From the NCBI GenBank assembly GCA_021775805.1, contig JAJFHD010000015.1, positions 1 through 64,000 on the forward strand: a DNA stretch of 64,000 bases. The letters run 5' to 3'. Below are positions 8,623 to 15,800 of this stretch, piece by piece; the first letter of the stretch is position 1, and each line of letters begins with the position of its first letter. The DNA is from Alphaproteobacteria bacterium. GTDB taxonomy: Bacteria; Pseudomonadota; Alphaproteobacteria; Rhizobiales; JAJFHC01. The position numbers were made by a program, and so were the translations under genes. The notes beneath the pieces are model-generated. The model was not told the origin of the DNA. It was given only the letters and a program-made list of their open reading frames with translations, and made no database searches.

Positions 8623-9300
8623 TCAACTCTCGCCAAGCGACGTGCGGACAAGAGCGTCTATGTGAACCTGCGCGCTGTCGATTGCCCGATACCCGCAGTC
8701 GTGCCCATCGAAGGCGAGGAAAAGATCGGTTCCCACCAGAACGACAGCGTCCGCTCCCTGCTCAGTGCAGAGTTTCCGGCCCATCGAAAAGAATATCGCA
8801 CGCTGTTCCTCCGTAACCATGCCTGCGGTCGCCATGGCGACATAGTTGGCGTGGGTGGTGTCGAGGTCATCGCCTTCAGGGTGAACGAACTCGGTCGCGG
8901 TAATCCCGCCATAGAGACCTGTCTCCATGACGGTGCGCGTGCCCAGAAGGCCGATTCGGGCGAACCCCTGTCGCGCCAGGAAGGCATTCAGTTCGGGAAT
9001 GGCGTTGACGAGCGGCAACGGCGATATGGCGTCCAGTTCCTTGATACAGAAATGGCCCGCCATTGAGGTGACTACGGCCGTGTCCGCCCCCGCCGCCTGC
9101 AGACGTTCCACGAATTTCAGGAAGCTCTGAGCCTGTTTCTGCGCCGCCCCGTCGGCAAAATTTCGCAGCAACTCGCGGGTGTCCGCGTGAACGATTGTGA
9201 GCTCCAATGGCCTGACCGCGCTTGCATGTGCCCGCACGAGACCCCGGTAATAGAATTCTGTTGCGGCAGGCCCAATGCCGCCGATTAAACCGATATGCAC
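8623..9300 (-). CDS. Aspartate/glutamate racemase-superfamily protein lacking both catalytic cysteines
   Basis: A 225-residue protein. GTG 9300 is chosen because AGGAG lies 7 bases upstream and the family's N-terminal IGLIGGIGPAAT follows at once; the longer frame would run into the HxlR gene. The fold signature is clear (GPAATEFYYR, HADTRELL, GLLGTRTVMETGLY). In cofactor-independent racemases two cysteines act as acid and base, in CNTAH-like and GCTE-like motifs; here the aligned sites read TSMAGHF and VGTDLFL, so neither cysteine is present (one Cys lies four residues after the first site). Racemase activity by the usual mechanism is therefore unlikely. It starts 13 bases after the HxlR gene ends, so the two are probably one transcript. 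Confidence 0.75.
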   Translation of the reverse strand: MHIGLIGGIGPAATEFYYRGLVRAHASAVRPLELTIVHADTRELLRNFADGAAQKQAQSFLKFVERLQAAGADTAVVTSMAGHFCIKELDAISPLPLVNAIPELNAFLARQGFARIGLLGTRTVMETGLYGGITATEFVHPEGDDLDTTHANYVAMATAGMVTEEQRAIFFSMGRKLCTEQGADAVVLVGTDLFLAFDGHDCGYRAIDSAQVHIDALVRTSLGES

Positions 9301-9313
9301 AGCTATTCTCCTG

Positions 9314-9691
9314 TCAGGAAACGTTTTTCGATTTGCCTTTGCCAGCCGACTTGCGCTCCTTGAGTGCATGACCGACGGCAACGAGGGCCTCAATGGCCGG
9401 CACGATCTGGTGGCCATGTACAGTCAGGGAATATTCCACCGAAGGCGGCGAGGTTGGCTTGACTTTACGGTTGACGACACCGCGATCCTCGAGTTCCCGC
9501 AAACGCGTCGTCAGAACCTTGGGAGAAACCGCCGGGATATCGATCCGCAGTTCGCTGAACCGCCGCGGTCCGCCGCTCAAGCTCCAGATGACATTCGGTG
9601 TCCACGCACCGCCGATGACCGACATGCATTCGGTCAAAGGGCAGGAATAGGGCGGCTCCGGGCTGTTGTTCTTGCGGATTTTCAGGGCCAT
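9314..9691 (-). CDS. HxlR-family transcriptional regulator
   Basis: A 125-residue winged-helix protein with the HxlR signature: a cysteine near the N-terminus (PYSCPLTECMSVIGGAW), then FSELRIDIPAVSPKVLTTRLRELEDRGVV as the recognition part and VEYSLTVHG in the wing. HxlR proteins are dimeric and often sense electrophiles, quinones or aldehydes through that cysteine. It is divergent from a glutathione transferase 132 bases away, the classical arrangement of a regulator with its target, and an inverted repeat lies between them. Confidence 0.85.
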   Translation of the reverse strand: MALKIRKNNSPEPPYSCPLTECMSVIGGAWTPNVIWSLSGGPRRFSELRIDIPAVSPKVLTTRLRELEDRGVVNRKVKPTSPPSVEYSLTVHGHQIVPAIEALVAVGHALKERKSAGKGKSKNVS

Positions 9692-9749
9692 CGTCAGTTA
9701 CCTTTGGTTACCATCTGGAAACTCAATTCTTTAATAACAAATCGATATT

Positions 9750-9768
9750 AAGTTTACAAAGGAAACTT
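9750..9768. promoter_or_regulatory. Candidate HxlR operator between the HxlR gene and the GST gene
   Basis: The inverted repeat AAGTTT-N7-AAACTT lies in the AT-rich gap between the divergent starts 9691 and 9824. The half-sites are perfect over 6 bases. HxlR dimers bind short inverted repeats of this kind near their own promoter; assignment here is inference from position. Confidence 0.4.
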
Positions 9769-9823
9769 CTGTTCATATTTGTTCGATCAGGTCATGGAAC
9801 CTGAACTGAACAAAGGAAGAATC

Positions 9824-10438
9824 ATGAAACTCTATTACAAGCCCGGCGCCTGTTCGCTCGCCGTACACATCGCTCTCAACGAAATCGATGCAGACTTTGA
9901 GTTGGAAAAAGTCGACACCAGTGCCCAGAAAACAGAGGTTGGCGCCGATTTCTCGAAGATCAACCCCAATGGCTATGTCCCGGCGCTGGCCATCGACAGT
10001 GGCGAAGTGCTGAGCGAGGGCGCTGCCGTGCTGCAATATGTTGCCCAGCAGAAGCCGGAGGCCGGTCTGGCGCCAGAAGCCGGTACCATCGAGAACACGA
10101 GATTGCAGGCGCTTCTGAATTTCGTCTCGTCGGAATTTCACAAATCGTTTGGCCCGTTCTTTTCCCCGGTTCCGCCCGAGGGAGAGGCCCGCGAGGCAGC
10201 CGTAGCCGGCGTTGCCCGGCGGATGGATTTCATAGAAAATTCGCTGAGCGACCGTCGGTCCTTTCTGCTGGGTGAAAACTTCTCTATCGCCGACGCCTAT
10301 GCATTCGTTGTTGCCTCGTGGTCGGGGCATGTGGGCATAGCGCTGGACCGGTGGCCAAATGTTACAGCCTACCTTCAGCGCATCGCCCTGCGACCGGCGG
10401 TGATCAAGGCTATGAGGTCCGAAGGCCTTCTCGCTTGA
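9824..10438 (+). CDS. Beta-class glutathione S-transferase
   Basis: A 204-residue protein; ATG 9824 follows AAGGAAG, and the longer open frame upstream is rejected. The thioredoxin-fold domain begins MKLYYKPGACSLAVHIAL, with the Cys10 typical of bacterial beta-class enzymes, and the cis-proline site is NPNGYVPAL (about residues 50-58). The helical C-terminal domain has the conserved N-capping region FSIADAYAF. These enzymes conjugate glutathione to electrophiles in the cytosol. The divergent HxlR regulator suggests induction by an electrophile or oxidant. Confidence 0.85.
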   Translation: MKLYYKPGACSLAVHIALNEIDADFELEKVDTSAQKTEVGADFSKINPNGYVPALAIDSGEVLSEGAAVLQYVAQQKPEAGLAPEAGTIENTRLQALLNFVSSEFHKSFGPFFSPVPPEGEAREAAVAGVARRMDFIENSLSDRRSFLLGENFSIADAYAFVVASWSGHVGIALDRWPNVTAYLQRIALRPAVIKAMRSEGLLA

Positions 10439-10531
10439 TCGTTTTCACCACACCCGAGGGCGGCGGCGGCATCGAACGGTGTTCGTGCGGAATGTTGCGG
10501 CTGCCGCCCTACGTCACTTGCGAGGATAGAC

Positions 10532-10945
10532 ATGACAACTCAATTCGATGCGGTGGTTGACGTGCTCCAGATCTACCTGGACGGCCTCTATCACAGCGAT
10601 ACGCAACTGTTGCGCAATGCCTTGCATCCCGGCGCGCGATACGTTTGTGCCACGGCCGATACGCTAATCGATCTTTCGATGGAAGAATACTTTCCCATTG
10701 TCGATGAACGCCCATCTCCTGCGGGTAACAACCAGCGGCGTGCCGACGAGATCGTCTCGATCGAGTTTGCCGGTCCGAAGACAGCCGCCGCCACCCTGCG
10801 ATGCGTGGTCGGCGAGCGGCATTTTACTGACTTCCTGACGCTCGTCCTTGTCGATGGGAGATGGCAGGTCATCTCGAAAGTGTTTCACTACGACGTCGTC
10901 GAACAAGCTGTTGACCACGAACACTCATCAGCAACACAACATTGA
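10532..10945 (+). CDS. NTF2-like (SnoaL/lumazine-binding type) small protein
   Basis: A 137-residue protein with the cone-shaped NTF2 fold pattern: an N-terminal helix pair (VLQIYLDGLYHSDTQLLRNALHP), a central ARYVC strand and a C-terminal strand series ending DFLTLVLVDGRWQVISKVFHYD. This pattern matches the putative lumazine-binding and nuclear-transport-factor-2-like family, members of which are dehydratases, isomerases or ligand binders. No catalytic residues can be named. It is followed 16 bases later by a tautomerase gene, so the two may act on related small molecules; that is inference. Confidence 0.7.
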   Translation: MTTQFDAVVDVLQIYLDGLYHSDTQLLRNALHPGARYVCATADTLIDLSMEEYFPIVDERPSPAGNNQRRADEIVSIEFAGPKTAAATLRCVVGERHFTDFLTLVLVDGRWQVISKVFHYDVVEQAVDHEHSSATQH

Positions 10946-10961
10946 AAGCCAAGGTACGCCG

Positions 10962-11186
10962 ATGCCCTATGTGAACATCAAGATTACCCGTGAGGGAGCG
11001 ACCCCTGAACAGAAAGCGGATCTCATTGAAGGGGTGACGGACCTGCTTGTCCGCGTCCTCGACAAGAACCCATCGACCACTTTCGTCGTAATCGACGAGG
11101 TCGATCTGGAAGACTGGGGCATCGGAGGCGTTACCGTCGACCGCTACCGCCGCGAGCTTCTCAACGAAAAGTCTCATCGACAATAA
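10962..11186 (+). CDS. 4-oxalocrotonate tautomerase family protein
   Basis: A 74-residue protein starting MPYVNIKITREG. After removal of the initiator Met, Pro becomes the N-terminal catalytic base, the hallmark of this family; the ORF-wide length and the TFVVIDEVDLEDWGIGG segment with conserved Trp/Gly fit 2-hydroxymuconate-type tautomerases. The longer open frame upstream is discarded because it would bury the proline. Substrate unknown; it lies directly behind the NTF2-like gene. Confidence 0.85.
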   Translation: MPYVNIKITREGATPEQKADLIEGVTDLLVRVLDKNPSTTFVVIDEVDLEDWGIGGVTVDRYRRELLNEKSHRQ

Positions 11187-11216
11187 CAGTCGTGCCCACA
11201 ACGCGCGTTTGTTAGA

Positions 11217-12323
11217 GTGAGCGCCCATAACAGGGCGGGCACCGTGCAGAAGACTCAGGATTACGCTGATCTGACAACCCACAGACGACGGTCGGTGTTG
11301 CCTCCAGACCTGCAGGGAACGATTGTCGAGCTTACGCGGGAGTTGAATGCGGGTTCTGGCGTGCTAGCCCGCCTGTCTGACTACATTGGGGCAATCGAGA
11401 CTCTGCCGGCCTCATCGATCGCCCGTGCTGCAGACGAGATCGCCGATGTTGGCAAGCTTTATCGCCGCGCGGAAAGAGTGGGTGCATCTCGGGTGATTGC
11501 TTCGCTGCTGTCCTATCCGTCACTGCAAACCGATCTGCATGCCCTGGATAGGCACCCACGGCTCGGCCACCTCTACATGTTCCACCGCGACGGTCGGCTC
11601 AGGGAGGCCGTACTGAGGCGTCTCGACGATGTGCCGGACAGCCCTTTTACTTTTGCCTCCATCGTCTACCGGCTCAACGACTGGGTCGAAGAGGTGCGCG
11701 CCGCCGCCTTCGAGTGTGCAGAAAGACTGTTTCCCAAAACCTCTGCGGCGGTGATCGCCGAAGCGTCCCTGTTTCTGTTTGCACAACTGCCGTTGTTGCA
11801 AAGGTGGGGCCCAAAAGAACGCGCATTGCTTGAGGACACGCTCTACCGGACCGATGTCATGCAGGCCGTCGCCGAACGGCTGATTTCCGTGCGGACGGGC
11901 AAAACGGCGCAAGCTTTGCTTTTTGCCTTGAGCCGACCGGGTCTAGACTCTCTGCTGCCGCGCATGGCCCGCGACGCCGCCCAGCCGATGGTTCGCGCCG
12001 TCTCGCTGGAAACGCTCCTGAGCCGGAGCGCCCGCTGGCCGGTGGGGTACGGTCATGAATGGGTCGACAAGTCCCTTGGTATCCGAAGGCGGGTTCGCCT
12101 TTTCGAGCATCGCGCGGTCGAGCACCAACTCGACCTCGAAGAACTGTTACATCAGGGCGTCCAGGACCGGGCTGCTGTGGTTCGAAGAGCTGCCGTCAGT
12201 GCGATGATCAGATTACGGCACGATCTGGCACCAGCCATGACTGACGTGGCGCACAACCTTCTTCAGGACAAGTCCTCATCCGTGCGATCGCGGGCGAAAT
12301 TCTTCCTCGACAACCTGCCATAA
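11217..12323 (+). CDS. Helical-repeat (HEAT-like) protein of unknown function
   Basis: A 368-residue soluble protein, start probably GTG 11217. No family was recognised with certainty. From about residue 120 on the sequence consists of helix pairs with the HEAT pattern (WVEEVRAAAFECAERLF, AQPMVRAVSLETLLSRS, RAAVVRRAAVSAMIRL, KSSSVRSRAKFFLDNL), each carrying the typical V/A-R-x-x-A signature. Such proteins are scaffolds for protein contacts. No signal peptide, membrane segment or metal site is seen. It stands between the tautomerase and an aminotransferase on the same strand, with gaps of 30 and 111 bases. Confidence 0.6.
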   Translation: MSAHNRAGTVQKTQDYADLTTHRRRSVLPPDLQGTIVELTRELNAGSGVLARLSDYIGAIETLPASSIARAADEIADVGKLYRRAERVGASRVIASLLSYPSLQTDLHALDRHPRLGHLYMFHRDGRLREAVLRRLDDVPDSPFTFASIVYRLNDWVEEVRAAAFECAERLFPKTSAAVIAEASLFLFAQLPLLQRWGPKERALLEDTLYRTDVMQAVAERLISVRTGKTAQALLFALSRPGLDSLLPRMARDAAQPMVRAVSLETLLSRSARWPVGYGHEWVDKSLGIRRRVRLFEHRAVEHQLDLEELLHQGVQDRAAVVRRAAVSAMIRLRHDLAPAMTDVAHNLLQDKSSSVRSRAKFFLDNLP

Positions 12324-12434
12324 GGTCTCAGAAATGCGGGAGTCTGTGAAGGTTACAGATTGACCATGGACGATTGCGGATAACTGACATATGTCTGGCA
12401 TGATTTGCTTCGGGACGCGTGAAAGGACACTCAC

Positions 12435-13808
12435 ATGCTCAAGAACGACCAGCTCGATCAATGGGATCGGGACCATTTCTTTCACGCCTCGACTCACCTG
12501 GCGCAGTTTGCCAGGGGCGACTTGCCCAACCGCGTGATCACCGGCGGAGACGGCGTTTACATCAATGACCGCGACGGCAACAGGTTGCTGGACGCGTTTG
12601 CCGGACTTTACTGCGTCAATATCGGCTATGGCCGGGCGGAGGTCGCCGACGCGATCGCAAAACAGGCCAAGGAACTGGCCTATTATCATTCCTACGTGGG
12701 CCATGGCACCGAAGCCTCGATCACGCTGGCGAAGATGATCGTCGAGCGGTCGCCGGCGAACATGAGCCGGGTTTATTTTGGCCTTTCGGGTTCGGATGCC
12801 AATGAAACCAACGTCAAGCTGGTTTGGTACTACAACAACGTGCTTGGCCGCCCGGAGAAGAAAAAGATCATTTCCCGCTGGCGTGGTTATCACGGGTCCG
12901 GGCTGATGACCGGTTCGCTGACCGGCCTCGATCTGTTCCATAAGAAGTTCGATTTGCCGTTCTCCCAGGTGGTCCACACCGAGGCACCGTACTACTTCCG
13001 CCGCGAGGACCCTGCCATGAGCGAGGAGGAGTTTTCGGCTCATTGTGCGGTTGAACTGGAAAAGCTGATCGAGGCTGAAGGACCCGACACGGTTGCGGCG
13101 TTCATCGGCGAGCCTGTTCTGGGAACAGGCGGCATTGTGCCCCCGCCGGCCGGTTACTGGAAAGCCATCCAGGCTGTCTTGAAGAAGTACGACATCCTGC
13201 TGATTGCCGATGAAGTGGTCACCGGATTTGGTCGTCTGGGAACCATGTTCGGCTCCACCCACTATGGCATCGAGCCCGACATCATCACCATCGCCAAGGG
13301 GCTGACATCGGCCTATGCACCGCTATCGGGTTCGATCATATCCGAAGCTGTTTGGCATGTTCTCGAGCAAGGAACCGACGATTTTGGACCGATCGGCCAC
13401 GGTTGGACCTACTCCGCGCATCCAATTGGAGCAGCAGCGGGTGTCGCCAACCTCGCGTTGATCGATGAGCTGGGCCTCGTGGACAATGCGGCTGACACTG
13501 GAACCTACCTCAATCAGAAGATGAAGAAGGCACTTGCCGATCATCCTCACGTCGGCGATGTGCGGGGCGAAGGTCTGCTCTGCGCCGTCGAACTGGTCGC
13601 CAACAAGGAAACCCGGTCGTTCTTTGACCCCTCGCTCAAGATCGGACCTTCAATTGCCGCAGCCATGCTGAACCGCGGTGTCATCGCACGCGCCATGCCG
13701 CAAGGCGACATCATCGGCTTTGCCCCACCCTTGTGCATAACCCGCGAGGAAGTCGACATGGTTGTTTCCGTCGCGAAAGCTGCCGTGGAAGAAGTTGCCG
13801 GAGCATAG
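12435..13808 (+). CDS. Class III PLP-dependent aminotransferase, omega-amine:pyruvate type
   Basis: A 457-residue protein with the features of the SpuC / omega-transaminase group: GLYCVNIGYGR near residue 60, SGSDANETNVKL for phosphate binding (about 115-125), ADEVVTGFGRLG with the Asp that contacts the pyridine nitrogen (about 257), and the PLP lysine K288 in IAKGLTSAYAPLSG. These enzymes move an amino group from putrescine, beta-alanine, taurine or another terminal amine to pyruvate. The substrate cannot be told from sequence. A copper amine oxidase 8 kb downstream points in the same direction, amine catabolism, but the two are not in one operon. Confidence 0.85.
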   Translation: MLKNDQLDQWDRDHFFHASTHLAQFARGDLPNRVITGGDGVYINDRDGNRLLDAFAGLYCVNIGYGRAEVADAIAKQAKELAYYHSYVGHGTEASITLAKMIVERSPANMSRVYFGLSGSDANETNVKLVWYYNNVLGRPEKKKIISRWRGYHGSGLMTGSLTGLDLFHKKFDLPFSQVVHTEAPYYFRREDPAMSEEEFSAHCAVELEKLIEAEGPDTVAAFIGEPVLGTGGIVPPPAGYWKAIQAVLKKYDILLIADEVVTGFGRLGTMFGSTHYGIEPDIITIAKGLTSAYAPLSGSIISEAVWHVLEQGTDDFGPIGHGWTYSAHPIGAAAGVANLALIDELGLVDNAADTGTYLNQKMKKALADHPHVGDVRGEGLLCAVELVANKETRSFFDPSLKIGPSIAAAMLNRGVIARAMPQGDIIGFAPPLCITREEVDMVVSVAKAAVEEVAGA

Positions 13809-13824
13809 AAGTTTCAGCCGACCT

Positions 13825-14496
13825 CTATCTGACGCCACCGCCCTTCGCCTGTAAAGCCGCATACTCGGCGCGCATGGTCTCCCAGGTTTCAAACTTGTCG
13901 CGCAGCACCGGCCGCTGCCTGACAAGCTCGATGCATCGCCTCAGCGCCGGGTAGGGATCGAGGGCCTTGCCGGTATCAAGATAGGCCGCCCAGTAGGCCG
14001 TCATGAGGTCGACCAGGCTGAAGCGCTCTCCCAGATGAAACGGTCCACCGGTCGCCAGGCGTTGATCGATTACTGAAAGACAAACCATGGCGTCGCGGAT
14101 CGATTGCTGTTTTCTGGCCGGCGCGTCTTCTTCACGCATGACATATCGGTGCGGATAAAAATAGCGCTTCATCACCGGCTCCAACTCATCGGTCAGGTAG
14201 AACAGACCGCTGAGAAACTGTCCCCGTTCCGCCTCGTCAATCTTGGGGGCCAGATGAGCCAGCCCGTGGTGCTCCGCGAGGTAGAGACTGATGGCCGGCG
14301 TCTCATACAAGGTCTCGCCACCCGGCGTAATCAGCGCCGGCACCCAACCTGCGGGATTAACAGCGAGATACTCCGGCGCTCTGTGCTCCTGATTGACGAT
14401 GTCGATCTCGCGCAACTCGTAGTCAAGCCTGCCTTCTGCGAGAACCATCTCCACGATCAGGGCACGTGTGAATTGCCCACCATATAGAATGTACAC
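13825..14496 (-). CDS. Glutathione S-transferase family protein
   Basis: A 223-residue protein with an N-terminal thioredoxin-like domain (MYILYGGQFTRALIVEMVLAEG, cis-Pro site NPAGWVPAL near residue 50, ETPAISLYLAEHHG for glutathione binding) and a helical C-terminal domain with FSLVDLMTAYWAAY. Residue 9-10 is Phe-Thr, so a Thr/Ser-type active site is likely rather than the beta-class Cys. Function beyond glutathione-linked chemistry is not readable. It is convergent with the aminotransferase, 16 bases apart. Confidence 0.8.
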   Translation of the reverse strand: MYILYGGQFTRALIVEMVLAEGRLDYELREIDIVNQEHRAPEYLAVNPAGWVPALITPGGETLYETPAISLYLAEHHGLAHLAPKIDEAERGQFLSGLFYLTDELEPVMKRYFYPHRYVMREEDAPARKQQSIRDAMVCLSVIDQRLATGGPFHLGERFSLVDLMTAYWAAYLDTGKALDPYPALRRCIELVRQRPVLRDKFETWETMRAEYAALQAKGGGVR

Positions 14497-14619
14497 GAGC
14501 GGCTCCCCTGAAAACCGGTTAAACTGGCGCCAGGATATCCGAGATTGACCAGTCGGAAAATGCCGAATGCCAACATTGCCGGTATCGGTTTCGACGATGT
14601 GAGCAAGGGCCGTTCAACA

Positions 14620-15795
14620 ATGCAGACATGGACACCGCCAAATCAGCCCGCCGGGGCAGTATCGAGGATGTTCATTGCTGCGTTACGCGTTACCGTCGCG
14701 GCTTCGTTACTGGCATCAACACCGGTGCATAGTGCGTCGGACCGGTGCAAACGGCCTGAAGCGGTCTGTGATGTGCGTGAAGCGGTGTTCATGATTACCG
14801 CCTTCGACCCCCTGGCAAGTGCGGTGCGGATCGGCGAGAACACGCTTGTGACCAACCGTCATGCGATCGCCGACGCCACCTCCGTCGCGATCACCACCGG
14901 CGACGGGCGCAAGGTCCAGGGACGCGTCGTTCCCAGCGGTTTTCAGGCCGATCTGGTGTTGATCCAGTCTGACGATTTGGGATCGGGCAAGATTCTCCCC
15001 GTCGGCAAAGCGGATACAAACGGGCGTTTGTATGTTGTCGGGATCGACTTGCGGCGCGAGCGGCCGCGGGCGTATCCCGCCGGCAAGATTTTGTTGCCTG
15101 TCGCCGGCACACCGTTTGCCCGGCTCCACCACGATGCCTACAGTCAACGCGGCAACAGTGGCGGTGCGCTTGTGAACGAGGCGGGTGCGCTTGTCGGTAT
15201 CGTCGCGTCGGGCGGGGAGGGGCGTTTCGAAGCGATGCCTGTATCAATGATCAGCCGTCTCCGTGCAAAGAGCGGGCCGGGGTTCGAAGCCGCGAACGGA
15301 AAACTCGGCGAGGCCAGCAGGCTTTGCATGGAGGCCATGGGTTCGGTGGGCAACAGGCCGCTGCCAAGGACGGATGCAGAAACCATCGCCACAGCCTGTC
15401 TTGCCAGCAACAACCGCCAGCATTTCGACAACGCCGCACAGATATTGGGCGGCCGCCGCCACCTCGACCTGGCGATCGATTTGTCGAAAGAGGCTGTCGC
15501 CCGCGATCCAAACGCCATCAACAGCCGGATTACGCTGGTCACCAGCCTGCATTTCGCCGGGCTTTATGCCGACGAAGTCGAGCACCTGAAGTTTCTGGCG
15601 GACCATGTGCCGGACGAACCGTCCGTGGCGCGCTTTGCGGTTCAGGCGGGCAAATGGGCCGGCGCCGCAGATCTTGCTGAGCGCGGGCTGGAACTGATCC
15701 GCAAGCACAATCCGGCACAACTGGAGGCGGCCGAACGGTTTCTCAAGGCCGATCTTCCGGTCCCGAAGCCCCGCCCACTGAGGCCGGCGCCGTAA
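14620..15795 (+). CDS. Secreted trypsin-like serine protease with C-terminal helical repeats
   Basis: A 391-residue protein (start not certain; the frame is open to 14545, and ATG 14668 would also give the signal peptide). After the signal segment (MFIAALRVTVAASLLASTPVHS) comes a chymotrypsin-fold domain with a full triad: His in TNRHAIAD, Asp in FQADLVLIQ, Ser in QRGNSGGAL. From about residue 230 the sequence changes to helix pairs that look like TPR/Sel1-type repeats (LDLAIDLSKEAVARDPNAINSRI). The Ser-protease domain resembles DegP/S1C or S46-like periplasmic proteases without PDZ domains. It is convergent with a subtilisin-like gene 5 bases away, an unusual pairing of two exported serine proteases. 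Confidence 0.8.
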   Translation: MQTWTPPNQPAGAVSRMFIAALRVTVAASLLASTPVHSASDRCKRPEAVCDVREAVFMITAFDPLASAVRIGENTLVTNRHAIADATSVAITTGDGRKVQGRVVPSGFQADLVLIQSDDLGSGKILPVGKADTNGRLYVVGIDLRRERPRAYPAGKILLPVAGTPFARLHHDAYSQRGNSGGALVNEAGALVGIVASGGEGRFEAMPVSMISRLRAKSGPGFEAANGKLGEASRLCMEAMGSVGNRPLPRTDAETIATACLASNNRQHFDNAAQILGGRRHLDLAIDLSKEAVARDPNAINSRITLVTSLHFAGLYADEVEHLKFLADHVPDEPSVARFAVQAGKWAGAADLAERGLELIRKHNPAQLEAAERFLKADLPVPKPRPLRPAP

Positions 15796-15800
15796 TGCAA

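Noticed and set aside
8623-9417. Longer 264-residue form of the racemase-like protein
   Set aside because: The extra N-terminus overlaps the HxlR gene and lacks similarity; GTG 9300 has a perfect ribosome site.
12276-13262. Minus-strand frame of 328 codons opposite the aminotransferase
   Set aside because: Antisense shadow of a well-conserved gene.
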